From Sporodiniella umbellata (taxonomy: Eukaryota > Mucoromycota > Mucoromycetes > Mucorales > Rhizopodaceae), in contig JAIXMR010000078.1 in assembly GCA_025677835.1 (NCBI GenBank), positions 62,001-126,000 on the forward strand: a DNA stretch of 64,000 nucleotides, written 5' to 3'. The position numbers and the translations under genes are program-made. The notes below the pieces were generated by a model. The model was not told the DNA's origin. It made no database searches and worked only from the letters and a program-made list of their open reading frames with translations. This document shows positions 9,687 to 24,206 of this stretch, one piece after another (position 1 is the first letter of the stretch; each line of letters opens with the position of its first letter).

Positions 9687-12600
9687 ATAATACAGCCTTT
9701 TTTTTTTTTGGAGAAAATGTTATTGACTATTTTTGTTTTTGTAGACGATACATGCCATACTCACATCGTCCATATTAGTATTATGTTGCACTTTTTTTTA
9801 GTGAAATAATAAACATCTGTACGCTGTTTACTATAATACCCCTATGACTACCCCAAAGTACAAGCCTAAGTAAACAGTAAAGAAGGCACTTCAAACTAGT
9901 ACTACATTACAAGCTATAAAAGGTAGAAGGCTGTCTTCTCATTTCAACACTAAAAGCAACTAAAAATGATTTAAAAGTTTAATAAAGAAAACTTCCGTTT
10001 AACGACCATACATGATTATAGAACAGATGACGATATTATGTTTTATAAAACTGCACAGAGTCATTTATAAAGTTAGACAATAACAGCCACTTGATTCTAG
10101 GACAATCGAAAAATATAAACTGCGTCTTTCATCGCAATACTCCACAAAAAAGGAAAGAAAATGGAACAAAACTTTAGCCTAAAACTTTTAGGAAATTAGA
10201 CTTTTTTGGCATTGCTCGAAACTTTAGTTGGTATGGCGCAGTTGAGTTCTGGCCACTATCAAAATGAAAACGTGGCACCATCATTGTACCTGGCATATTA
10301 AGTTTCAGACCAGTCTTTCGGTTACTCTGAAGGGCAACTAAATTAAAGAGTTTGATTGACACAAACCGAAACCGTTCATTTCAAGTTATAAAACCAGCTA
10401 TATTTCTGTTCAACCTATTCAGGACGTGTGGATATCAATGATAAATCATGAGCTAACCTGTTTGGAAAGTCTACATCATGTGACTTCATTTATATTCATA
10501 GCCACTTTTTTTTTAAAAATTGTCGGGATCATCCTTTAATGTTATGTAAACGCCTTATAAAGAAATGCGAATATAGGAAGCAAACGATTTTCACTCATTA
10601 AAAAAAGCACTTTTTATTTAATAATGCATTAAATGATTGCGGATTTGTATATTGCTGGTCCCTCTACTCAACTTTTTTAAAGGCTCTTTTGGAACAGTAG
10701 CTATAATCATTGTTCCTGTCAAGCACTCTTGTAGTTCAATGTGTTTATGAATTTTTGTTTTTAAACGCTATATGACAACAGATGTAGATAGCTGTTTTTA
10801 CGTTTGTTATTTTAGGTAAGCATCATGTATGCGCTCCATTTTAAAGTTATACAGAGTTAATTTAAGGCTGCAGCTATTCAAAAAAAAAACGCCCATGCCC
10901 TTCTAAAAGTTTAGAAGCTGGAGTAAAGCCACATTGCTCATAGTGGCATTGAAAACAAAAAACCCTAAAAGAAGTTTGACTAGGCTAAGACTTGTGGAAT
11001 CAAACCCGAGCTTACCTACTTTAACACATACCGAACCAAATTATCTTTTTTTTAAAAAAAAACAGTACGATTCATACAGAGAAACATATACTATATCGTC
11101 TTCAACAAGCACTTCTAATGGTCTAGGTAGTGATACAAAGCGCTAGTCGCGAAAATTACAAGTTTATGCAGAGCCTTTTGTGTGACCATGCTGGTTTAGT
11201 TTTATACTTGAATTCATTTCCGATTGGATCCAAACTACTGATAGTACTCTTTAAATAGATAAAGTCGGTTTACACAGCTGTTTGCGAAGCCCAAAATACG
11301 AAATAAACATTTAATTATTCGCGTTAATACAAAAAAAAAAGACTAAGCGAGATAACATAACCACACTCGATCAAACTGGCATGTAAACATGTCGTCAGTA
11401 TAATCTAAATTTAGCTGTGGTTCGAGTGTATCGTTCACATATCTTCACACTTACATGGCTATTTTAGTATAGGGTGAAGCAAAAACAAAAGTGCATTGAT
11501 TTATGCTTTTGGTTACAATGAGGCTTTGAATGTCCCTATTGTTACTAAAGGCACAAGATCGTACTGTATTTAAAATAGTAATGATATGTAGAGTAGAGTA
11601 CTTTGTCCAAAACGTAACATGCGGTAAATGGACAACAAACCAGCCGAAGAAAGATTTTACTAAACGAGCCAAACCTAAAGCTACTTCTAGGTATACAGAA
11701 TTTATCGACAGATTGTATGTTTTTCAAGCATATAAGAGAAATGTAAAAATAAAAAGCTTTTGTTAGAAACGGCAATAAGCGCTTTTGAGCTTTTTTTTGT
11801 GAGCAAAAATATTATGTAATTATTAAATTTGTATATATAGCAATTATAGCTTCATGTAATTAGAACTTTTGGAGAGAGAAAAAACTTTGGTATTTTAGTG
11901 GTAGTAAAATTACATCCAAAAAGTAGTGCTGTAAACTTACTGCTTCCCGTGACAAGCCCTTTTTGTATACAACAGCCACACCTTTAAACCAAGTCGGCTT
12001 CGTTGCACAGAATACAAACTACGACATTGTACTGACGTGAAGCACTTTGTACAAAAATTTAACTGTCCGTTTTTTATAACAAAACGCTCACGTGCAAAAT
12101 TCCATCTTCAGAGCTTTGTGTCTCCTATTTATCCTCAGAAAAAAAATGACATACGACCTGTTTAATTGAATGCTTTAGAAAAAAATGATGCTTTCAGTGT
12201 GCGATTGCTATAATTGTAAAGCTACAATATAAGTTTATGCTATATATAGGAACTCAAAAAGAAAGCAGAAAGCTATACTTTCTGTATTAAAGGAGTATTG
12301 TGAAATGAAGATAGGAAACCTGGAATAAAAACCTGTATAAAGTATAAACAACTTTTAGGTAGTCATGAGAATGAAAAGAAACATGATACAAAACTGTGTG
12401 GAACGTACTGAAATGTGAGCTTCTCACACAATTCTCAAGGCATCAAACCTCTTTATTCTATTGTAATCTGATACTTATTGCTAGAAAGATGTCTATAGTC
12501 TACCAAAAGTGACTTTTGAAGCAGCTTAAACGAATAAAAAAAAAAAGAAAGCTCAAAACATAATTACTATGTATTGAAACGCCTTCAAAGTTGTCTAGAA

Positions 12601-13721
12601 AAAAATAGATCAGTTTGAAGTCTCGTAAAATAGGGTACGATAAAACGCTTATTTTGGTTTGATGGAGCGCTTTATCATTCATTTGCCTTAATAAGTCTTT
12701 CAGCCTGCAATGTTTTTTTCTAATGCATTTGTCCGTTTCCTTGCAAAGCTTGACCAACCTTTTTGATTTCCTCGCGCCATAGTGACTTTTTATTTGCTTT
12801 GTACGAGCCAAAATATGGCTTGAAAGCTGTTTGTGGCAAACCCCAGTAGTCTTCCCTATCTTTCTTTTTTTCAGCAAAAAGACATCAAATAGACAACAGC
12901 TACGTCAAACCAATTTTCTGTGACATGTCGTGCAACTGATATTAGGGGCACTCACGTATGACGGAAATGAAGCTTTGGTTACACAGAAGTGTTGATCAAT
13001 GTTCAACCTAATATTTTACTCTCAGCATTGAAGGCAGGAAAAAAAGCATTCTTGTATTCCACCTTTGTATAATTTATGTATTCTTGTTGTTCTTTCTTTA
13101 ACTTTTCTGTTTTTTTTTTTTCTTGGTTGGTTACTAATATTTGTAACCGCACTACAAAGACGTGCAACACTGGCAAAATCTTTTTTTTTCTTTCTTTAAA
13201 AATAAGTTCTTGTGTTTCTGATGGCGGGAGGAAGCGAATCTATTGATACACAAAACTGCTTAATTTACACAATTCAATAGAAGGGGAATCTTTTTGCCAT
13301 ATATAAAAAAAAAGGGGGGAGAATATTAGCCACAGTTATCTAAGACACGCCTAATCGAAGAAAACTAAAATATGCTAACTGAGACAATAGATAGAAATGG
13401 CCTGATTTTTTTACCAAAAATTTTGTCAGTGCACTATTTTTTTTAATTTTTTAAATAATTATTTCATTTATGACATGTGTCTGTGAATCCATTTCTTTTT
13501 GTGTTTGGTCGATAAACACGATATATCAAAGTTTATATATAGCTTTTTTTATATATATAAAAATTGAGTCTCTTCCCTTCGCTCTTTTAGAGCGCATAAT
13601 TTATTACTATATGTATTTGTATACATGTTTAAAGAATCATATTTACATAGATAAATTATAATAAAAAAAATTGATATGCATAAATTGAGGTTGTGATGTA
13701 TGTGTGTATGGGAATGGGGTT
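9687..13721. other. 4-kb gene-poor intergenic region
   Basis: AT-rich DNA with short T/A runs. Three stretches look faintly coding but lack starts, splice partners or recognisable domains: minus 10383..10174, plus 11530..11766 and minus 12877..12500 (Lys-rich, with some flavour of a transposase relic). A T(8)A(9) tract lies at 11045-11062. No tRNA or complete gene seen. Confidence 0.5.
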
Positions 13722-15528
13722 CTATGCCTTTTCAGACCTGTACTTGATAATAATTTTCTTGAGAGCAAATGGCAATATATGCCATTGAAAAACTTTGATG
13801 TCTTTTTCTATATTTCGTGGCTTTGGATGATTGAAGCCCATAATCAGTTTAAAGAATTCAATAGAGTCTGGTTTTGTCTTGCTGACAGTAGTAGGACCAA
13901 ACCCTTCAAGGTTTCTTCGAATGCAGTTTTTGTAGTCAACATCAAATCGTGTTCCCAAAAGGAATTCTGCAAGGTTGATACAATCTACAGAAGTAATCCA
14001 ATAGGTATCTTTGCCTGGCCAACCAATACAAGATACAACCATTGAGTCATGCTCATGAGCAACCCGTTCATGAGCTAAATTCTCTAAGGTAGACTCAAAA
14101 TTACAGGTGATGCTATAAGGCTCTATACGCCTAGACAATCGAACCAAACGGCGACAGCTGCTGTTTTCTTCATCAGACCAATTGAGTAACATTGTTGTGA
14201 TACTCCCTAACACGTTGAATTGAATGGGATTGATAATATCGGGGTAGGGGTTGTAGTCGTCTAAAGAAATAGAGTTGAAGTCGATAGGCGCTTTTCCATA
14301 CCCACGAAGGTTACGCGACACTCTTCGATAAGGCGAACGCCTATCTGTATGACGAGCAACAGGATGAAGGACAGTCTGATGACAATCTAATGATATGTTT
14401 CGATGAGAATTGACTCGATTAGAATAGCTGCTTCCTTGATTAAAGCTGCTCCAGGAATTCTGGCAATCGTTGTTTGATTCAAAGACTGGAACTGGATTAG
14501 GTCGATGTATTAAGGGTATGTTTGACATATATTGCGTCTCGGCCCTTGGTGTGCTTACCGCGGCTTGACTTATAGAGTTGGAATAAGGAGCAAGCCCAAC
14601 TACAAAAAAAATATGTAAATACATATATAACTTAAAAAAGAAGAGGTATTTACGTGAGTTATTACTATTATAGTAAGGTCCTTCAGGAACTTGTTGATGA
14701 TTGATTCCTCCAAGAGACCCAAAGTTGCTGCGATAAAAGCTTCCATAAGACTGCTGGGTTTCTGTAAATCCGCTTTCTATAAAGAACAGATGTATGATTA
14801 GCTCAATGAATACACAACTTTGGTTTTATTGTTACCTCTTTCAGAAGGTGTGAAAGGCGAAGTCATCACGGTGTTTATAGGCTGTTGTTGATAGCTGAAT
14901 GGCATATGAGATACATCGTTAGCTAGTGAACTGTAGCTCATGGGGGTAGAGTAACTATTGCTGTAGCTAGTAGTGGGTTGCGGCCGAGAGTTTTTGTAGG
15001 TAAAGTCGCCGATATATTGTTGACGAATTGGGATGTCAGAGTTGTCTTTTTTCATGAAAATCAAATACAGTTGGACGGAAACATTAACTGATCTAGTCTT
15101 AAAAAAATCAGGAACCTCAGCCAGCAACGACACCATCCCTGATCCGTCTTTTCTTTCCGTGGGAAGCAAGAGTTGGTTGAAAGATAGCTTGACAGGCTCA
15201 TTGATATGCCCATAAAAAACAACGGTTACTGTATCTCCTGCTATCCCTGATTGGGGCTGGATATTGCATTGGAATTCTCTACTATTATTATCAAACGAGT
15301 TCATGTCAGGGTTATAGCTGACTGGAAAAGTATTTCGTGGGCGCACTTGTTGACCAGATACTAAAGGGAGCGGCTGTACTAAAATAGGAAAAAAAAAAGA
15401 AAAGAAAGAAAGAAAGAAAGAAAAAGGAAATTATATATATATATATTAGATCAGATTGTAAAAGACACGGATGTTGAAAACTTACTGTCCAGAAAGTTTA
15501 CCGTGTTGTGAAGATTTGGCGTAGTCAT
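13722..15528 (-). CDS. MedA (Medusa)-like developmental regulator, DUF7082 domain
   Basis: Fungal transcriptional regulator of the MedA family, which controls conidiation, adhesion and sexual development in ascomycetes; its role here is inferred. The N-terminal part (15378..14836) carries a beta-rich segment (FQCNIQPQSGIAGDTVTVVF ... VQLYLIF). A Ser/Asn/Gln/Tyr-rich linker follows. The C-terminal domain has INPIQFNVLGSITTMLLNW, CRRLVRLSRR, SMVVSCI, YWITSVDCINLAEFLLG, RIRRNLEGF-type IRRNLEGFGPTTVSK and GFNHPKPRNIEKDIKVFQW, the family's most conserved block. Exons 15528..15486, 15378..14836, 14776..14654 and 14599..13722 join in frame to 528 residues. No DNA-binding motif of a standard class is visible. 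Confidence 0.85.
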
Positions 15529-18500
15529 AATGGCGTGTGAGAAAAGAAAAGAGAAAAGAGAAAACAAAGCAACTATAAGCTTGAGACGGAAAAACAGAGA
15601 GAGCTTTTTTCTGTTTAACTACTGAAAGTGGCAGAAACTGGAAAGAAGGCGATTATAAATAATACTAAAGTAGCTGGGTATATTTATACCCAAGCGGGGA
15701 TCGTCAAAAAAAAAAAAAAAAAAAAAAAGAACTTCTATAGAATGTATTATGCCGCATGTCACTGGTATACAGTATCGTCAATTGTCCTAGGTTTGTCTGC
15801 CATTCAAATTTAACAATGAAGCGTTCGTTAGCTAAATATAACTTTTTTGTATTTTGGGACCCAACAAACATTGACAAGTAACTCCCATTTTTCTATTGTT
15901 GCATAAAAAAAATAAGAAACCCTTGTCCAACAAAGAGGTCCTAATACCTGTAGAAACTATTGAGATGAAACATGTTTCAAAGCAATATCGCTCCTGATTG
16001 TCTTTTCCAGGAGATAACGCCTCCAAATCTACAAGCGATTGTCGTCGATTAATAATGCACTCTGCCGAAAAAAAAAGCCCTTCCGTTTTATTAAAGATCG
16101 TTAAATTGAGCTCTCTCTAAGGAGTAGCAAAGTATATGATATGATGCTCTTTTTATTGTTTTTGTATAAAAAAAAACATGTTTATTTCTCATGTACTTTG
16201 AGCAAAAAGCAGTAGTATATACATTTACACTGATGTGTAATTGAAAGTGCTGGCGTATGCGTGTGTATTTTATGTACGGTACGTGTACGAATACACCCAA
16301 CGAATGTTCCACTATTGAAATACCTTCCTTTTTCAGTTAGCGTAGAAACACTACAACCAACTGTCCAGAACTCGAAAAAAATCGACCCATATCGATGTCT
16401 TTTGGGCCCTTGGATTATGCACAATTTAATTGTAAGTTAGCATGCAATCAATAATGATACTAGCCTGGTTTAGACGATACTGTATGTAATTGTTTTATCT
16501 GACAGAATAGGAATTTCAATATTCGAAAATTGTATTTTTCTATTCTGCTAATCAAATCAAATCTCAGCTCGTCAAGAGCTTTAAACCAATGATTAGTAAG
16601 AATGTTAAACAAAAAAGGCAAGCTGATAGCTCACCAAACATCAGATATAGTCCCGCAATAATGAAATGCAACTAATCAGTTCTATCTGAAAAAAAAAAAA
16701 AAAAAAGATCGACCAAAAGACTTAATATCTCTCACAAAAAAAAAGCTGGGCACAAAGAGCTCAAAAACCATCGGAAATAAGGAAAAGACTGGAATGTAGA
16801 GTAACAAGCCAAAATTTTCCGGGATTGAAACATTGTGCACGAGGACAAACTTTTTGCATTAAAATACTGAATGTTGAAAAGACAACAGAATTTAACGGTA
16901 AGTATAGGGAAAATCGTGGTTACATTTTAATTTATAGCTCTTTTTCCTGAGACACTATGTCCCTTTCAGATAGACTTTAAAGACGGTCAGGGCCTTAAAA
17001 ACTAGCAGTCAAGGTAAATTACACAAATCCAATCCGAGGAATCCTGAAAAGAAAACCAGCATGTGTCATAGGGTTAAAAGAAGAGAGAAAAAAATCGCAA
17101 GTTTATTAAAAACGAAGCACATCTATTGCACTAACCGACATAATATATCAAAAACAATAGCAAAGCTGATGTTGTCTAGAGCTCTATAAATGAGAACAAG
17201 CAGAAAACAGTATCTTTTTTCAAAAGTCTGACGCCAAAAAAAAAAGATTAAATTGTGTACATACCTTTTTTGTAAGATATTTTTTAATAATTTATCACGC
17301 TTGTCATGTTTTTAACAATTGAAGCGACTTTTTTATCACTTGAACCAGCAAACCTTTATTAGGAACGCGACGAACACAGATAAAGTTGGTGTCCGCTATA
17401 AAAAAGGAGACCGTACAAAGTGTGTCATATACAAAAGGGGCTTAAACAAACATATGAGCTATTTACATACTTTCTGATAGAACAGTCTGCTTTTTATTTT
17501 ATTTATTTAGTTGTTGTTTTTTTTAGCAATGAATATATAGTATATTATTTTTTTTTGTAACGATATATTTTTTCAGAGATTTCCAAGAATTACTTGATAG
17601 TAAATAATAAGAGGGGTTTTTTGACGGTATATCCCAATTGAGATGCTAAATGAGGTATAGGAATGTCTTTCTATATATATATACTTTTGTGTGTTTCGCT
17701 TCTCTTTGTATCATCCAAATTCAGTTATTTTTGTTCCATTATAGAAAACCCTTAGAAAAAGAGAAAAAATCCTAGGCATATACAGTTGTACCTCTTTTAG
17801 GTTTTATTTGCAACGGACAAAAAAAAAAGCCGGTGTATGAGTTATGAGGTGTTAAAAAACAAAAGTTTGCTGCCCCTTTTTAGTATTTAATCACTCTTTT
17901 TTCGTCTTCAGAAAAACTGTTTTATATTTCACCTTCGTTTTTGGGATTTTTTGGACTGTCGTCACTACAAAATAAAAGTGGGGCAGATCTACTTGATTAG
18001 CCTGAGAAGCGACGGGAAAGACAAACTAAAAAAGAAAAAAAAAAGTGACATAAGAGGTCGCACTATAGTCAAACTAACAACACATTGGTTTTTTTTTCTC
18101 TCTCTGCTACTCAGTTTCTTTAAAATACTATCGGGGCATGTCATTGTCAATTGAAATTAAAAGGTCAGAGCACGCGTATAATCGTATTTTTCTGAGGCGA
18201 GAAAACAAAAAAAGGAAGTATAACCATAAGCTTCTTATGGAAACAACTTGTGTTCTTGAATCTGAACAAAAATACATTTGAATGCGGTATTATTTTGCAA
18301 AGCGTTTATTGGTCTATAATGTTGTACATAGTTTGTTAGTCAGTTTCCACGTGGAAGCAAAAACAATAGCAGAAATATCAAACTTTACATATTAGGAAAC
18401 TCTATATGACTTGTTCAAAACCAAACGGGGACTTAGGCAAGCGTCTGAACAAACAAGAGCATTTAAAAGAAGAATAAGAAGAATTGTATACCGTTGGTAT

Positions 18501-21500
18501 AAAATACTGGTTTTTTTAATTTATTTTTTTCAAAGACTTTCCAATCTATAATCGCGGTCAATCTTGAGATATCTCCCCGTTTACATATACTGATCTGCCT
18601 ACGCATGAGAGTTTGATAAGCCCAGTCTATTCATTTAAACTAGGTCAGTAGCTCTTTTGTAGTACAAACTTTAAATTGCTATGACGCGACTTTTCCAAAG
18701 TGACACCTTACAACTGAAACGCCGACAGTGTCTTACTATTGGCACGTCTATAAAATAATGTACTACAACAGCAGACCCTGAGTGCTGTTTTCTAAAAAAA
18801 ATCTGATTAAAAATAAAAAGAAAGGTGACTGCCATGATGACAGGTTCTGACACTACTGCGTTTGCCAATAAACTTGCGAGAATCTCTCAAAGCCTCACCG
18901 CTAATTGGGTCGTGACACTCCGTTTTATTATTTGCGGATGGGAATTGTGCGCGTGACCAATTACACAGATGTGGGCTTGTTAGCATAGCCGCCAAAAATT
19001 TAGCTAAAATTTTTCGTGGCCAATACAAAAAAAAAAATAGCGCTATATGTGGTAGGCCTGAACGCTTCTTCTAGAAACTGCCTTTGACTTTATATTATAG
19101 AGCATTGGTAGATAATCATTGTTCTCTTTGCTTATCAATAGAGAGACAGTTACTGAAATGCCTTTAAATGGAAAAAAATCAAGGTCGTAGAATTCAGAAT
19201 TGCAACACAGAACGGAAAGCGGCAGAGCAGAAAAAAACAGAAAAGCCCATCACCTATATCTTTTTTTCTTTTTCCTTTACTTGTATTAAACTGTATATCT
19301 ATCTTCTTGATTTGAATCCGTTGGCCTGTATTCCTTACTCCTCTACAAAAGCAAGTTATGTTTTAGATAAGGTTTAGAATACAAGTTCTGTGTTTAACAC
19401 AGAGCAATACGAAGATCAGCCATGCTTCAATTCGATCGTCTTTTCTCGTCTTTCTGAACTGTGCCAGTTTATCTCCTCTTAACCTCCCCCCTTTCTTTTT
19501 TTTGAAATGGGCTATCCACTAAGGCTCATTTGATTATGGACCTAGAAGTCCAATATACTATTACAAAAAAACTTTCTGTATTTAGACCGGCTACCTGCAA
19601 CAACTACATATCAAATCTACATATAGATTAAGTCCAGTCTTTAATTATAGCGTTTTTAGGAACGGTCTTTACAAAAAAAAAAAAACTGAAAAAGTAAAAC
19701 TTGGTTTCAAACATTTGAATGCGGATAGCACAAGAGCTTTAATAAACAAAAAAAAACTTGTACTATAAAACCAAACGGTGAACGAATAGAATGCTATGCA
19801 TTTTGGTTTTCTTAGGAAAAGAGAAAAGCAATTTGAGTGTTACTATTTTTGTTGATTGCGTGAGTCAAACCACTACAACTTCAAAAACCAGGAATGAAGT
19901 ACTCGGTGCGCTTTTAAAATTAAGTAAATAAAAGATTGACAATCAAAGCTCTAATCAGTGTAAAAGCCGAAAAGTAAAACCTACAATGTTAAGTAGAGGA
20001 ACAGTGATCTATAGGGATTCAAAAACAAAAACAAAGTCAAAAAGAGGGCAAGTTAAGCGCAGAAAAGCAGCTTAAGACTCTTTTATTCACACATAAATGT
20101 TGCTCTGCTAAAAACGCTCCCATTACATCCCAAAAACTTATTCATACAAAAGCGCTCAGAATTTTGTATTGTAACAGAAAATGAGTGCATCTCCACATCA
20201 AAAGTCTATTTTTAGAAATGTAAATGCCAACGAATAAACATACTTCTATAGTTGTTTTCATGTAGAAAAAAAAGCTTAAAAGCATCTCTGTATTCCTCTC
20301 AAGTAGAAAATCAGCTTTAATATCTTGCGAATGTATTTGTGTCTATAAACTTTATTAAAAAAACATGTTCGTTACATATCCTCAACTAATAGCTAAACAT
20401 CTTTTTACAATATTTGGTAATGGGGCTCTTTAGCGTCGCTTTATTGATCTGGTAGATACAGGCAATCACCGATGCTGCCTTTAAAAACTGCATACTTTGG
20501 GGGAAATCAACCGTACACTGTGCGTATCTATAAACAGATCCCCATAAACTTTTTCTCAGTCAAGGCTTTTTTTTCGTCGAGCTGAAGAAAAAAAATGTCA
20601 AAGACTATATATATGTGAAGCTGAAGTACGCCATATTCGCTCTACCTGACACTATTGACAGACAAAAAAAAAAAAAACTAATAAAGAACATTTTGTATTA
20701 CTGTTCTCTTCCCTCTCTTTTTTCCATTGAGCAGCAGCATGGTAGCGTGAGCTTGCGTAAGCTAAAAAAAAAAAAAAAAAAAAGAAGCCAATAGCATAAA
20801 AGCCTCCAGGCAGAAACTGAGTGGCAGGGCTTTATATATTTTGACAAAGACAGTAATGTATACCAGAAAAAAAAATGTATACACATACACAAACTTCTCT
20901 GGACATAATCACAGTAAGCGTTTTTCAGGCTCTGAGGCTTTTGCTTATTCCTTTTCTTTATTATTTTTGCTGTTCATTTACTATAATAAGGGCTTTGTTA
21001 TTGTTTTCTTAAAAGCTGTTGTTTTTCACTGCTTTTCATGAGAGTTTTGTATTTTAATACTAGGAAGACGAGTAGAGGTTGCACATTTTTGCATTGAGGT
21101 TACTTAAAGTTTAGCAGAAAACTAGATAAGCTGTTTGTTTCTTACTTTTTTTTTTTTTTTTTTTTTCAAAAACTCTGCTTGTATGTTGTATACTACACCT
21201 GGTTGTGTTTTAGCATTATGTTTCAAACTTATTTAAAACCTGCCAAGTATCGCCATATGTACATTCATACTTGTATACATTTACATGTATGCAACCGTGA
21301 GAACATACTTTTATGTATGCGGTTGATTTGTATTACTTTGTAATGTACATAGAAGATAGCGTATGACCTACACTTGGTATATATCTCTTTGCTCTGATTT
21401 CGACATATGTCTGAAGAGCTTGCCCTATTAAATAAAAAGGGCTATCCAAATTTGAAATGGAGTTAATACAGCCTAGGTTTATATGATTGTATACCTATGA

Positions 21501-23080
21501 GACCGGCGGCTAGAGAGAAAAATCAGATGACTGATATATCAATGGCTTTTTTTTTTTAAAGATGACATAAACAAGTTTTATTAAACATGAGTTTGCCTTT
21601 AAGCTGGACATGTTGCAAGAGCCTTGATTTCCTTTTTGGGTGACCAGTATAAGGAGTAGCGAATCAAAGTCCGTGTGTATTTAAGGGGATAGGGGAAAGG
21701 GCTGCTTGGCCAACAAAAAATAAGTCTGTGCATAAGCTTAACAAAGAATGCTTAGGATACTCCTTACTTCAATACAAATTTTACGATTTCTAACGTCCCA
21801 AACTTTTGGATATTTTTAACACTTACAGTGTTTAACGTGTTTTTGTAGAAGAAAGGAGGACCGCAGAAGAATTCTAAAGATAAGTGGATTTTTGACTTTG
21901 CATTAGAGCAACTGCGTTGTACGCTTCTTTTTTACTATTACGGTTGGCTAATATCAGTTTAATTTATGGGTTCTAGCGAAGCAAGCGATACTATAGCATT
22001 AGGCGTCTTTATTACTTATATTTTTTTAAAAAAAAAAACACCTGAAGGTTTATTATGATTCAACAACTAAGAGTACATTTAAACAGAGTTTGGTTGTTCA
22101 CACTGTTATGTCAGAAAAGCGATTAGAACAGGTTTTAAAACAACTAAAGCTACACTTACAATAGTATCAACTTTTTTAAAAAGCAAAAACAAAAAAGAAA
22201 AACACACTTTGCACAAACCTTCTAAAGCTGGTCTTTTTCCTTTTTTTTTTCTTTTTTTTTTTTGAAAATCATGCAAAAAGGTATTTCTTGAGCTTAGAAA
22301 AAAAAAGAGAGGCACTACGCCTTCAAACTTGTACCTGCGAAATATTACAAGAAAAGCCTAAGTATGGCTGAAAACATTCAGCCAAAAACAAGGGGTATGA
22401 TATGTATATCCTTCAATCAAACACTTTGTTTACAATCGATACAAGATTTTTTTTCGTATCTGGTCAATAAACCAAAATTTTTTTTTGGTAAGTCGTTTCG
22501 ATCTATATTTTATTAAAAGGGGTAATAAAAAGTATATTTTTTACTCTGAAGTTGCAATTAACTTAGTATACGCACTAGTATGTTTATTTCCATAAAGCTG
22601 AGAGACGTAGATCTCTTTTCTCTTAAAAAAGTCATTATGTCACCATACTAAACCAATGCAGAGTTGATAGTATAAATTGGATCCTTTTTTTTCCGTATTT
22701 TATACTCAGAGGGGGAGTAATTAAGCTACTGTCTTTCTCATAATGATGTAACCATCCTCAACTTAATAAGATGCAAGGGCCCACTGAAAGGTCAAAGGCA
22801 AATATAGAAGGTCTGCTATACTTTGCCAAGACGGTTGCTGAGATCAGGTGTAACAATTGCCACAGGGGCTCTTGAAATCATAAGAACGCAAATACAGCCA
22901 ATAAAAGAAGATATTTTAGATAAATTGTGAAACATATAGGCTAGTAGTAGTGCTAGTTCCTCTATTAAGCTAATACTTCAAAATAACAATAATAATGTTT
23001 CTCTATTACGTATATCAGTAGTGTAGTTCTCTAAATTAAAACGAATAGCCTGTCAACCTCCTATGATTATGACGATACAA
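15529..23080. other. 7.5-kb gene-poor intergenic region
   Basis: AT-rich DNA with frequent homopolymer runs (A run 15706-15728, T run 21147-21166, A run 20764-20783). No open frame shows a recognisable domain or exon chain. A slightly GC-richer patch at about 18830-19020 is open on both strands (minus 19028..18807; plus from 18836) but matches nothing I know. It may be a relic or a non-coding transcript. Confidence 0.5.
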
Positions 23081-23589
23081 TTTTTTTACTCAGCATTCAC
23101 AATGAATCACTAGCAATCATTAGTAACTTTTTTTTTTATTATTATCTATCGAAAAAGATCGGTATTTTTAGAAGGCTTTTTCTTTTGAAATGGCTAAACT
23201 TACTTCTGATGTAAACTACTGATAATATGACTTGATTTTTTGCTAAAAAGGAAATCATAGCACACGCAAAATTGTCATTTTTTTACTTGACCAAACTGGT
23301 TGCTTTGGGCTCAATTGACCCATAGCCCATGTCCATTTTGTCCTTTACTATCCTTTTTTTATGAGCTGATCTAATTGAGACTGGTGAGTACTTTATCAAC
23401 AGGAAAAATAAGCACTACATAGCATAGAAGTCTTTCGTTTTGAATCCGTACTCTGTGTAAACAAAGATGTATGTATGTATGCGTATACAGACACGCAGAT
23501 GTATAAATATCCAAACAGTTGTTCCAACGCTAAAGGATAGTTCTTTTTTTTTTAAAAAAAAAAATTGCGGCCGATGAATTCTGTCAAAG
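23081..23589 (+). repeat. Left arm of a 1.6-kb inverted-repeat element
   Basis: This arm of about 509 bp is repeated as its reverse complement at 24207-24713. Shared landmarks are ACTCAGCATTCAC at the outer end, GATCGGTATTTTTAGAAGGC, a GTAT-rich stretch near 23466-23480, and GCGGCCGATGAATTCTG at the inner end. The only differences seen are in run lengths (T10A11 here against T9A10 in the partner). An identical short open frame appears in both arms and is not a gene. Confidence 0.93.
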
Positions 23590-24206
23590 AGCCAATTACA
23601 ATGTAGTCTTAATTTTTCAAATGTTGATAAGCTGTGCATAGGGGCAGACATAAAAGGTTTATTACCAACGGCTACTAGGCGATTACCAGTGAATACAAAA
23701 AGAGAAATTCATGTAGCTTGACAGTTTTAAATAAATGATTCTTAAAAACACTGCTGAAGCGTACTCAAGGCTGAGATTAGTCACAACGAAAACTGCTCTG
23801 ACACGGCTAAACATGACATACGTTGGCGGTATGTTGTTGCAACTATTTCCAATATAGCTGACAAAAGTTGGCAGGCACTTTCAAGGTTCCTACTATCATT
23901 TTTTAATCTCTTTTAATGGAGACTACTTTCATAAAAGCTAACTTGGTAAGGTAAAGAATATATTTTTTTTATCAGAGGTGAGTATTCCCATACAGCTTTC
24001 AAAATTTGCCTTGAGACTTATATGACATGATTGTTAAGGTCAAGGTCGAGGCATCTAATATTCAATAGTAAAACAGCTTGCATGCGAGCTTTTAAGAGAG
24101 ATTATCAACAGTATACAGTGCTGTTTTTGAGGCAGACCATAACTTAAGGCAGCCTTGGGCAAAATTTGAGCTACTAAAAAATGAAAACCAAACTTGTTCA
24201 GTTGCA
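23590..24206. mobile_element. Loop of the inverted-repeat element; possible non-autonomous transposon
   Basis: 617 bp between the two arms. No transposase or other domain is seen. Long terminal inverted repeats around a non-coding centre are typical of foldback or MULE-type non-autonomous elements, but the flanks are homopolymer (T7 on the left, A16 on the right), which hides any target-site duplication. Class therefore unassigned. Confidence 0.45.

Noticed and set aside
12500..12877. 125-codon Lys/Arg-rich minus-strand frame, considered as a TnpB/Fanzor-like transposase relic
   Set aside because: Only a vague basic-helix flavour; no catalytic Asp/Glu motifs or zinc finger in or around it.
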